Below are positions 51,073-58,070 of a DNA stretch of 64,000 bases, one piece after another. The notes under the pieces are model-generated. The model ran no database searches. It saw only the letters and a list, made by a program, of their open reading frames with translations, and was not told the DNA's origin. This DNA comes from Paenibacillus planticolens (GTDB lineage Bacteria; Bacillota; Bacilli; Paenibacillales; NBRC-103111), in the NCBI RefSeq assembly GCF_013141725.1, contig NZ_WHNZ01000012.1, positions 62,001 through 126,000 of the forward strand, in the 5' to 3' direction. Position 1 is the stretch's first letter; each line of letters begins with the position of its first letter. A program made the position numbers and the translations under genes.

Positions 51073-51604
51073 TTGCAATATAACCCTCCACAATGACAGG
51101 CTTATTCCTTCCGTTATTCACGTTGCTATCTTTTACGGTGACTTCGATTTTAATGGGCAACAAATAATCCGTCATCCCTTTTTTCACGGGATCACTCTTC
51201 AATTCCTCTGTTATTTCTTTCTGATAGGAGACAGATATTTGATATTCAATATCGTTTACCTTTGGATTTAACACTTCCCAGAGCTTCATATTGGGATTAA
51301 GAAATAAATTTTGCAGATCATCCGTTTCGCAAATGTTGGGTGTGCTACATTTTTCTGGAGAAATCTTCGGGTTTATCGGATTTATAAAATAATTATGAAT
51401 CGTTGTAAAGTTCTGTTTCTCCATATAAAATAAAGCATTCCTCGCCAAATTCACCATTACCGTTTTGTTCTGATTCCCTTTGTTATAGGACATGGCGTTG
51501 ATGAAAAACGCCATCATCGCCATGGAAGCCACAGACAAAATCACTGTCGCAGCCAAAACCTCTATCAGCGTAAAGCCCTCTTCGCGGGGTTCTCTTCTTT
51601 TCAT
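51056..51604 (-). CDS. Type IV minor pilin, PilV-like
   Basis: The 182-residue protein has a leader ending REEG and then FTLIEVLAATVILSVASMAM, a class III prepilin signal. A pair of cysteines (CSTPNIC) lies in the middle. AGGAG lies 7 nt before ATG 51604, which is preferred over ATG 51625. It is the first gene of the operon. Such PilV/W/X-type proteins prime pilus assembly in other systems. Confidence 0.82.
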   Translation of the reverse strand: MKRREPREEGFTLIEVLAATVILSVASMAMMAFFINAMSYNKGNQNKTVMVNLARNALFYMEKQNFTTIHNYFINPINPKISPEKCSTPNICETDDLQNLFLNPNMKLWEVLNPKVNDIEYQISVSYQKEITEELKSDPVKKGMTDYLLPIKIEVTVKDSNVNNGRNKPVIVEGYIANETIR

Positions 51605-51749
51605 CTTTGTACTCCTATGATTCATAATCTCATAATTAACGCACCTGAAAATGCAGGACTATTGTACCATATTTTCGACTTCATAAGGGGATATCCCTGC
51701 ATAAAAAGTGACAAACAGGGCTCAATTTGTGTCCTCTTCACACAAAATT

Positions 51750-51783
51750 AAAAAAGCCTCGCTCCCTAAGGAGCAAAGCTTTT
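51750..51783 (-). terminator. Terminator after the YfhP-like gene
   Basis: On the minus strand AAGC-TTT-GCTCC pairs with GGAGC-GAG-GCTT around TTAG, followed by six T. The stop at 51788 is 4 nt before it. Confidence 0.85.
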
Positions 51784-51787
51784 AGCC

Positions 51788-52783
51788 TTATACATACGGC
51801 GGGTCCCACGCCTTTTTATCCCATCCCAGCGTGTCGCTGATCACGTTCATGTCACGATCCAGCTGGACGTTAACGCCGAATGGCAGCTTGCGTTGATGCC
51901 AGAACCGGACGTCGCGCCACTGCACTTCGTAGCCGTCCGTTTTCTCGGTCCAGCACACGTGGATACGCTGCGCGAAGTGTAGGAAAGCGCGAACGCCATC
52001 CGCGGCCATCGTAGCCTGAACAATGGGGTGTGACTGTTCCTGAGTATAGTTAATTTTACTGTATTCAACTTGGGTCACGACGGAGCCATCCCGAATTTCC
52101 CCCAAGAAAAATCGTGTATCGCTTTCGATGACGAACTGCCAACGAAACCAACTAATGCTGGGAATGAGGTGGCAAATGCCTTGTTCCAGCTCCAATTCCT
52201 TTTTGACCAGCTTCATATATCGTTTGCGTTGTTCGCTTCTGATGGCAATGTAGAGAAAGGTTGCCGCATAAATCAGCGCGAACATCTCCCCGATATGAAG
52301 CCCCCCGCTGCCGTGCCAGACGAATATCCAAATCAGTACGCCTATCGTATGCAAGGCAAACAAGAAAGGCTCGTAGAGGCAAAGCGTATCGAGATGGTGC
52401 CATTTCGAGGAAAACGGTCGGAGGCATTGTACGCCATACACGTTAAATAAATCCAAAAACACATGAAAAACGACAGCCAGAAAGATCCACATATACAAAC
52501 TAAACCAATGCTCCCAAACACCGAAAATGGCGGCAAGCGGCAATCCGAGCACAATCGGCCAGATGAATAAGGCCGGCAAGGAGTGGGTAACTCCACGATG
52601 AACACGCACATAGTTCGAATATCCTTTGATTCTCGCAACCGCATCGAGATCCGGGGCGTGCGAACCGATGAGCGTCCCTGCAAGTATAGCATGAGTTAAG
52701 CTCGGATCTTGCGATACGGCGGGTACCAAACAGGCAAGTCCTGCCAAGGTGACGCCAAACAATAAATGGCTTCCTGTATCCAT
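51788..52783 (-). CDS. YfhP-like membrane-bound metal-dependent hydrolase
   Basis: The 331-residue protein starts MDTGSHLLFGVTLAG and contains APDLD and VHRGVTHSL metal-binding motifs and four membrane segments, which fit the LexA-binding/DUF457-type family YfhP. A soluble C-terminal domain of about 150 residues follows. Biochemical function is not established for the family. It is the last gene of a three-gene unit with the two acyltransferase genes, 34 nt after the HtrB-like gene. Confidence 0.87.
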   Translation of the reverse strand: MDTGSHLLFGVTLAGLACLVPAVSQDPSLTHAILAGTLIGSHAPDLDAVARIKGYSNYVRVHRGVTHSLPALFIWPIVLGLPLAAIFGVWEHWFSLYMWIFLAVVFHVFLDLFNVYGVQCLRPFSSKWHHLDTLCLYEPFLFALHTIGVLIWIFVWHGSGGLHIGEMFALIYAATFLYIAIRSEQRKRYMKLVKKELELEQGICHLIPSISWFRWQFVIESDTRFFLGEIRDGSVVTQVEYSKINYTQEQSHPIVQATMAADGVRAFLHFAQRIHVCWTEKTDGYEVQWRDVRFWHQRKLPFGVNVQLDRDMNVISDTLGWDKKAWDPPYV

Positions 52784-52817
52784 GTATCAATCACCAGTCC
52801 TTTGTCTTATGTGTGCG

Positions 52818-53765
52818 TTATCCCGCTTCTGATGATGTCGTTTGAACGACATTTGCCAACTGGTTTTCCTCCCACCGTTCATGCACATTGAACCAATAGA
52901 ACCAAGAATCCGGCTGCTCGCGAATGACCTTCTCCATGAATCCGTTCAGCAGCAGATTCGCCTCGGCGCGCGCCATACGTCCGGTATGTTCAACGTGCAG
53001 GTCGACAGGCGAACCAAAAACGAGCCTGTGGTTAAATCCGTTTACGCGATGTCCATAAAACGGCACAACTGGAATTCGAAGCTCAAGTGCCAGCATGGCC
53101 GCACCTTCCGGCGTACGGGTCAGCCTCCCGAAGAGCCGGGATAAAGGAAACGAAGCGCGCCAGAAATCTCCAAGCAAAAAGACGACTCCTCCCCCCTGCA
53201 GATGCTTCTTTAAGGTCCGGTACAGCTCCAGAGGAGGTACGCTGTCATAATCCAGCCCTTTACAACCCATGGCAGCAAATTTTAAATATAGCGGTCTAAG
53301 CTCCGGGCTTCCCGCTGAAGCTACCGTGATACAATCGTATTTCCGGGTCAAATACCAATAGTAGTAGAAAAAATTGCCAACATGCGGCGAATAGACGATG
53401 AAGCCTTTCTCCTTCGAGCTTTTTCGGGCTGCTTCAAGATGCTCCTCGCCCTGCACATGGAATTTACGAGATTGCAGTTTTTTCAAACGACTGGATAAGA
53501 ATAGGATTTCAAAAAGCGTAAACACGATATTTTTTACATATTGTCTGGAAATCGCGTTAATATCACGTATCGGCATGTCTCCAAGCAAATCTGCGATATT
53601 TTGATTCACGCGCATCAGAAAGCGATTACGCAAAGCAGCATAACCAACATAGGAAAAGAGTGAGCAAACCGCCTGCAGCATCCATAGCGGAACGAATCCA
53701 AGTATTTTTTCTATACGAGCCAGCTTTTGATCATTTGATGTTAGTTGCGCGATCCACTCATACAA
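52818..53765 (-). CDS. HtrB/LpxL-like acyltransferase with altered catalytic motif
   Basis: The 315-residue protein has an N-terminal hydrophobic segment and the LpxL-type core: [15 protein letters not shown], then [13 protein letters not shown] and a VPFYGHRV strand. In the family the histidine is followed five residues on by Asp or Glu; here it is Phe (HVGNFF). It is in a Gram-positive that has no lipid A, next to an OlsB-like N-acyltransferase, so it may acylate an aminolipid or lysophospholipid. Direct chemistry is uncertain given the missing acid. Confidence 0.82.
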   Translation of the reverse strand: MYEWIAQLTSNDQKLARIEKILGFVPLWMLQAVCSLFSYVGYAALRNRFLMRVNQNIADLLGDMPIRDINAISRQYVKNIVFTLFEILFLSSRLKKLQSRKFHVQGEEHLEAARKSSKEKGFIVYSPHVGNFFYYYWYLTRKYDCITVASAGSPELRPLYLKFAAMGCKGLDYDSVPPLELYRTLKKHLQGGGVVFLLGDFWRASFPLSRLFGRLTRTPEGAAMLALELRIPVVPFYGHRVNGFNHRLVFGSPVDLHVEHTGRMARAEANLLLNGFMEKVIREQPDSWFYWFNVHERWEENQLANVVQTTSSEAG

Positions 53766-53781
53766 AGTAAATCCTCCCTGC

Positions 53782-54552
53782 CTATACGTTTAAGAAATGG
53801 CGTTTATACCGCCGTGTAACCCGCTCTTTTTCCAAAATAATAAAAAAGTCAACAGTTTCGAATAGCTCATCATACGCCGGATCTCCGCCTATTTCTGCAC
53901 CAAGCCATTGGTAGCCCTTCATGAGCGGGGGAAGCTTGCGAAACACTTCTTTTTCATTACACTCACCCTCTAATCGGGCAAGGCCCGGTATGCGGTGCGT
54001 TGATAGCGGTTCTATGCCGTAGCGATCCGTTATCACCTGTTTCTGAAGCAGCATCGTATAAATTAAATTTAAATCTTCCAAATTGCTCATATGCACGCTA
54101 GCGCAGCCAATTAGATGGGTATAATTTCGCTCAGTAATATAGCCGGCAATTCCTTCCCATAGAAGCTGAATCGCTTTTCCGCCGCGGTATTCCGGAGCTA
54201 TGCAGCTGCGGCCTAATTCAAGCGTTTGTTTTGTATACTCGGCATACGCCGCTAGATTAAATTCGGTTTCCGAATAAAAGCCAATACCGTTCAAGGCGCG
54301 ATCTCCAGGAAGCAACCGGTAAGTACCTATGACCTGTTCGGTCTCCAGGTCCGTCACAATGAGATGATCGCAGTACGCATCATAGGCGTCTTTTTCAAGA
54401 CCTTCCTCATTAAGCATTCGCATGTTTTTCTCTTCTTGGGCGAAAACCTGATACCTGAGTCGCATGGCCTGCTCAATCTCACGTGCGCTGCTTGCAAGCC
54501 TAACCGAAAGTTTGGCTTGCTGCGGCGCTGTATTCAGAAGTGGTCCATTCAT
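53782..54552 (-). CDS. OlsB-like N-acyltransferase (GNAT fold)
   Basis: The 256-residue protein shows the OlsB pattern: [13 protein letters not shown], then [27 protein letters not shown] and LWEGIAGYI. OlsB-type enzymes link a 3-hydroxyacyl chain to the alpha-amino group of ornithine or another amino acid, the first step to ornithine lipids; the amino acid here is unknown. AAAGG lies 10 nt before ATG 54552; GTG 54561 is the alternative. It precedes the HtrB-like gene by 16 nt, consistent with two consecutive acylations. Confidence 0.82.
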   Translation of the reverse strand: MNGPLLNTAPQQAKLSVRLASSAREIEQAMRLRYQVFAQEEKNMRMLNEEGLEKDAYDAYCDHLIVTDLETEQVIGTYRLLPGDRALNGIGFYSETEFNLAAYAEYTKQTLELGRSCIAPEYRGGKAIQLLWEGIAGYITERNYTHLIGCASVHMSNLEDLNLIYTMLLQKQVITDRYGIEPLSTHRIPGLARLEGECNEKEVFRKLPPLMKGYQWLGAEIGGDPAYDELFETVDFFIILEKERVTRRYKRHFLNV

Positions 54553-54833
54553 CTTCCTCACGCCTTTCCACTGGATTCTCTCATTTTCATGGTAGCAGAG
54601 GTTTATTATGGGGCCGTTTTCGTGTTATTAAACTTTTGTAATGTTTTGAACATTAAAAGAAAAACTTAGTCTGCGGCTTAATCTTTGTCTAAACTTGTAT
54701 GAACTTGTCTAAACCTATCCGTTTCCCTTCTCAAGTTATTTTTGCACTCCACCCAGGGGTTGGCGATCTCAAGTGCGGCGAGTTTTCTGCTCGTGGAAAA
54801 ACCAGGCGGAGAAATCCTATGTCTCATCACGCT
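54553..54833. other. Intergenic stretch with short direct repeats
   Basis: No gene is supported. Near 54680-54715 the word CTTGTCTAAAC or CTTGTATGAAC recurs in tandem. A GTTTTCTGCTCGTGGAAAA segment lies near 54783. I see no promoter that I would defend for the OlsB-like operon on the minus strand. Confidence 0.4.
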
Positions 54834-55013
54834 ACGGACACAGCGGCCGTTATTTTCGCGCAAAGCGTAGTGTCTCTCTGCTAACGGACACCCGAGTCCT
54901 TATTTGCCGACTTCGGGACGAAATCAGTCCCCAAATGAGCAAGTAACAGCGCTTATGTCCGTTACATATTCTAAGATATTCTTTTCCATCGAATAAGGTC
55001 CTCTCTGTCCGTC
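54834..55013. repeat. Element D: four-module palindromic intergenic repeat
   Basis: Forward modules start at 54834 (ACGGACACAGCGGCCGT then TATTTTCGC) and 54883 (ACGGACACCCGAGTCCT then TATTTGCC). Inverted modules lie at 54937-54963 and 54989-55013, both ending in the reverse complement of AACGGACA or GACGGACA. Module starts are 49, 54 and 52 bp apart. It has the same geometry as A, B and C but its own keyword. Confidence 0.8.
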
Positions 55014-55178
55014 ATCGAGGACAAAAACTACGCTATGCCCCATTACGTCTGTTCGACCCGCTGAGCAAACAGTCTTCCAAAGCTTTTCGTCGTAAAAACA
55101 AGTTATACATGAACACCACTTTCAACGATACAGTATCCGTAAGCAATGCTCACGTCCGAACTCCAATACGTATGAATT

Positions 55179-55355
55179 GGGAACTCCATTCCCTTATTTA
55201 AACAAATTGCCGAATTTCGTGGGCCCAAGGGGAACTACAGGCTCTTATTCAACCTCCATCGTCCAAATATGTGTCACAATAGCGAAATAGCGGCCCCTAG
55301 TTCCCTCTCCCTCACGCAGAGAGATCTTTTTGGCAAAATAACGGCCTGTAGTTCC
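55179..55355. repeat. Element C: four-module palindromic intergenic repeat, same family as A
   Basis: Forward modules are at 55179-55203 (GGGAACTCCATTCCC then TTATTT) and 55229-55253 (GGGGAACTACAGGC then TCTTATT). Inverted modules lie at 55281-55306 and 55331-55355, each ending in the reverse complement of GGGAACTAG or GGAACTACAGG. Module starts are 50, 52 and 50 bp apart. It lies only 166 bp from element D. Confidence 0.8.
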
Positions 55356-55407
55356 ACCATCTGCCTGAGAGTCATCGAGACTGGACTCTGACTCCCGACT
55401 CTAGATA

Positions 55408-55442
55408 CAAAAAAAGGCCCTCGTCCGTAGGACGAAAGCCTG
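55408..55442 (-). terminator. Terminator after the cidB-like gene
   Basis: On the minus strand GGCTTTCGTCC pairs with GGACGAGGGCC around a short loop and is followed by seven T, 8 nt after the stop at 55450. Confidence 0.9.
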
Positions 55443-55449
55443 TTTCCGC

Positions 55450-56139
55450 TTATTTTAGCCAAAAATAAATCGGGATGAATAAAATGGATGTCATAATGCC
55501 GCAAAGCGCCATGGATAAACCGGCAAAAGCACCCTGCTGTTCCGAATCCTTGACAACTTTAGCCGTCCCGATCCCATGCGCGGCCGTGCCTAAAGCAATC
55601 CCGATCGAGATGTCATCCTTAATCTTCAACCAGTTCAAGATCTGTGTGCCAAACATACTGCCAAACAGCCCCGTCATCGTTGTAAGAACAGCCGTTAATT
55701 CAGGAATCGCACCTAAACGCGTGGCAATTTCAATTGAGATCGGCGAGCTAACCGACTTCGGCAGCATGCTGAGGATAATAGACTCGCTTCCACCCAAGAG
55801 TCCCACAATGGCTGCACTTGACGCTATGCCCGTAATTGAGCCTGCCAAAACGCTAACCATAACCCTTTTTAAATTGGAACGGATTAAGGCTCTGTATTTA
55901 TATAGCGGGACACCCAAGGCGACTGTTGCTGGGCCGAGCAGAAGTGTCAACATATCCGCGCCACGTTTAAAGTCATCAAAAGGAATTCGAAAACCGACTA
56001 TAATAAGAATAATAAGTCCTGTGCAAACGAAAAGCGGATGCATAAACCGCCATCGCTGATAAATAACATTGGCCAAAGCATAAATCACAACACTAAGCGA
56101 CAAACCGAATATAGGATTCTGCAGCATGCTACCCGCCAT
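55450..56139 (-). CDS. CidB/LrgB-family membrane protein
   Basis: The 229-residue protein has multiple membrane helices and the LrgB motifs LGPATVALGVPLYK, LPKSVSSPISIEIA and ALGTAAHGIGTAKV. With the preceding CidA/LrgA-like protein it forms the pair implicated in murein hydrolase export and, in Bacillus, pyruvate transport. GGAAGGGG lies 5-6 nt before ATG 56139, inside the end of the cidA-like gene (11-nt overlap). Confidence 0.92.
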   Translation of the reverse strand: MAGSMLQNPIFGLSLSVVIYALANVIYQRWRFMHPLFVCTGLIILIIVGFRIPFDDFKRGADMLTLLLGPATVALGVPLYKYRALIRSNLKRVMVSVLAGSITGIASSAAIVGLLGGSESIILSMLPKSVSSPISIEIATRLGAIPELTAVLTTMTGLFGSMFGTQILNWLKIKDDISIGIALGTAAHGIGTAKVVKDSEQQGAFAGLSMALCGIMTSILFIPIYFWLK

Positions 56140-56479
56140 ACTTTTCCCCTTCCTTGCCAAGCTTAGAGGAAATCCAGCCTGTTACGATAAGAACGACAGC
56201 TGTCGCACCGACAATTCCACCGCAGATGGCTACCAGGTTCGCTCCTATAATTGGAAGAAACAGAAGGATTCCTACCGTATAAGGAATAAAAAAGAGCATC
56301 ATATGCTTTGTCAGCATCAATGCCGCATCTTCCACCCATTCCAGTTTAACGACCTTAGCGAACAAGGCTGCAGTAAAGAGGATGAGCCCGATCACGTTGC
56401 CGGGTAACGGCAGGTGCAGGCCCATTTGGATCACATACCCTATGAAATTAAATCCTAGCAATATAGCAAAACCTAGCAT
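56129..56479 (-). CDS. CidA/LrgA-family holin-like protein
   Basis: The 116-residue protein has four hydrophobic segments and the family pattern LPLPGNVIGLILF, then VEDAALMLTKHMMLFFIPYTVG. GGAG lies 5 nt before ATG 56479; the longer frame to 56530 overlaps the small upstream gene and starts within it. Whether it belongs to the cid or the lrg branch cannot be decided here. Confidence 0.92.
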   Translation of the reverse strand: MLGFAILLGFNFIGYVIQMGLHLPLPGNVIGLILFTAALFAKVVKLEWVEDAALMLTKHMMLFFIPYTVGILLFLPIIGANLVAICGGIVGATAVVLIVTGWISSKLGKEGEKYGG

Positions 56480-56507
56480 GACTTCTCCTTTTCCGCTCAA
56501 ACCAGCC

Positions 56508-56609
56508 TCATCCGGAGTCTTTATAAGCATTTCTAATTTCTCTTAACATAACATAAAAAATCGAGGACATAAAGATAGATAGCAGTATTTCTGCCCCTGT
56601 AATCCCCAT
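56508..56609 (-). CDS. 33-residue membrane peptide upstream of cidAB
   Basis: The peptide starts MGITGAEILLSIFMSSIFYV and has one hydrophobic helix with a charged C-terminus. TTGAGGTGAAGGT precedes the ATG, a usable ribosome site. It lies 28 nt before the cidA-like gene on the same strand. Its translation is likely from sequence signals, but the function is unknown. Confidence 0.5.
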   Translation of the reverse strand: MGITGAEILLSIFMSSIFYVMLREIRNAYKDSG

Positions 56610-56683
56610 ACCTTCACCTCAATTTTGACGCCTTTTTGGATAGTGTATGAGAAAGAACGGCGAAAATGACTGCCTGATACTGA

Positions 56684-56714
56684 ATATTATTTGTGACATT
56701 GTGGAATTGTATAG
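56684..56714 (+). promoter_or_regulatory. Possible forespore (sigma-G-like) promoter of tlp
   Basis: Within 56684-56714 TGAATA is followed after 18 nt by AATTGTA, close to the TGAATA / CATnnTA forms used by forespore sigma factors. The known forespore expression of tlp in Bacillus makes this attractive, but the match is modest. Confidence 0.3.
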
Positions 56715-56754
56715 TAGGATCACCATCATATCGAAAAGGAGGGGAACCATCGCT

Positions 56755-56970
56755 ATGGCAAAACCGGATAATCGGGAAAACAACCCGGCACGTCTGCAAA
56801 ATGCAATCGACCATACAAAAGCGAACTTGCAAGAAGCTGAAGATTATTTAGACGAACACGCGGAAGAAATAACTTCTGAGGAGAAACAAAGCATTGAAGC
56901 CAAAAATCAACGTCGCAAACAAAGCATTAGCGGCTTCATAGAAGAAAAGAAAGACGAACAAAACCGATAA
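56755..56970 (+). CDS. tlp: Small acid-soluble spore protein Tlp
   Basis: The 71-residue protein matches the Tlp family: MAKPDNRENNPARLQNAIDH, then an ANLQEAEDYLDEHAEE helix and a charged C-terminus (NQRRKQSISGFIEEKK). Tlp is made in the forespore and stored in spores. AAGGAGGGG lies 8-9 nt before ATG 56755. The upstream part of the longer frame is not spore-protein-like. It is followed by the 19-bp palindromic terminator. Confidence 0.93.
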   Translation: MAKPDNRENNPARLQNAIDHTKANLQEAEDYLDEHAEEITSEEKQSIEAKNQRRKQSISGFIEEKKDEQNR

Positions 56971-56978
56971 AAGGAAAA

Positions 56979-57027
56979 GGGGCTGTCTCGGAAGTAGAAC
57001 ATTCTACTTCCGAGACAGCCTCTTCCT
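56979..57027. terminator. Perfect 19-bp palindromic terminator between tlp and rnz
   Basis: GGCTGTCTCGGAAGTAGAA (56981-56999) pairs perfectly with its inverted copy (57002-57020) around the two bases CA. It serves tlp on the plus strand and rnz on the minus strand. One arm resembles the segment at 48119-48143. Confidence 0.85.
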
Positions 57028-57031
57028 TATT

Positions 57032-57961
57032 TCACCCTTTGCGAGGCACCTCAAAGCTCCAGAAGTCCTTCGCAATATGACTGTTGCTATGGATATGCTG
57101 CGCCTCTTGCAGCAGTTCAAGCACGGCATCTCCTTGATATCGCGAGCTGATATGCGTCATAATCAACGCGTTCGCACCCGCTTCCTGTGCGATCCGCGCC
57201 GCATCCGTCGATGTCGCATGATCGAAGGAATAAGCCAGCTCCTGCTTGTCCATGGCGAATGTCGCTTCATGAACAAGCACATCGGCGCCGCGAGCCAAAA
57301 GCTGAGCTCCGCTGCAGTAACGGGTATCGCCGAGAATAACGACGACCCGCCCGGGAATCGGCGCGCCCAGGAAATCGGCGCCATGAAGCGTGCGCCCATC
57401 TTCAAGCTCAACCGTTTGCCCTTGCTTAAGCTTTCCATAAACCGGTCCGGCCGGTATACCAAGCGCCGCAAGTTTATCATGCATCAGTTTGCCGGGCTGA
57501 TCTTTCTCAATGACCCGATAACCGAAGCACTCGATGCGATGTTCCAAGCGAGCGGTTTCCACCAAGAAGGTTTCGTCTTCAAAGATAAGCCCTTCTTCCT
57601 CGATTTCCACAATATGCAGCGTATAACTCAAATGTGCGCCGCTGACCTCCAAAGCCGTGTCGACGAACCGTTTAAGCCCCGGCGGCCCATACATCGTAAG
57701 CGGCGTATCACCGCCCAAATACGAGCGGCTCGTTAACAAACCCGGCAAACCATACAGATGATCGCCATGTAAATGTGTAATGAACAACATCTCGGTCCTT
57801 CCGAGTTTTACGGGAGAGTTCAGAATCTGCTGCTGAGTCCCTTCTCCACAATCAAATAACCAGTAAGTTCCGCGTTCATCCAGCAAGTTAAGCGCGATCG
57901 CTGTTACATTGCGTTGTTTGGAAGGCATTCCTGCCCCCGTTCCCAAAAAATTTAGTTCCAC
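57032..57961 (-). CDS. rnz: Ribonuclease Z
   Basis: The 309-residue metallo-beta-lactamase-fold enzyme has TGAGMPSKQRNVTA at the start, the metal site THLHGDHLYGLPGL, and late VHEATFAMDKQE and LIMTHISSRY motifs. It cleaves the 3' trailer of tRNA precursors lacking CCA. GTG 57961 has GGAG 8 nt upstream. A long hairpin separates it from metH. Confidence 0.95.
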   Translation of the reverse strand: MELNFLGTGAGMPSKQRNVTAIALNLLDERGTYWLFDCGEGTQQQILNSPVKLGRTEMLFITHLHGDHLYGLPGLLTSRSYLGGDTPLTMYGPPGLKRFVDTALEVSGAHLSYTLHIVEIEEEGLIFEDETFLVETARLEHRIECFGYRVIEKDQPGKLMHDKLAALGIPAGPVYGKLKQGQTVELEDGRTLHGADFLGAPIPGRVVVILGDTRYCSGAQLLARGADVLVHEATFAMDKQELAYSFDHATSTDAARIAQEAGANALIMTHISSRYQGDAVLELLQEAQHIHSNSHIAKDFWSFEVPRKG

Positions 57962-58004
57962 GTTCTAAACTCCAATCTATCTGAAAATCGCTGGTGACAG
58001 CACG

Positions 58005-58058
58005 GAAAGCGAGGACACTGCCGAACATGGGATGTTCGAGCAAGCTGCCTCGCTTTTT
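58005..58058 (-). terminator. Large hairpin between metH and rnz
   Basis: On the minus strand AAAGCGAGG pairs with CCTCGCTTT, with an inner CGAACAT / ATGTTCG stem. Only three T follow on the minus strand, so termination of metH may be partial. Confidence 0.6.
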
Positions 58059-58070
58059 GCTTAGACATTC

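Noticed and set aside
54678-54884. Overlapping 61-codon frames on both strands
   Set aside because: Neither has a ribosome site; the region contains short repeats and part of element D.
57077-57736. Plus-strand open frame opposite rnz
   Set aside because: It is antisense to a canonical RNase Z and has no ribosome site.
58021-58039. LexA box in CGAACAT / ATGTTCG between metH and rnz
   Set aside because: The spacing between half-sites is wrong for CGAAC-N4-GTTCG and the sequence is explained by the hairpin.
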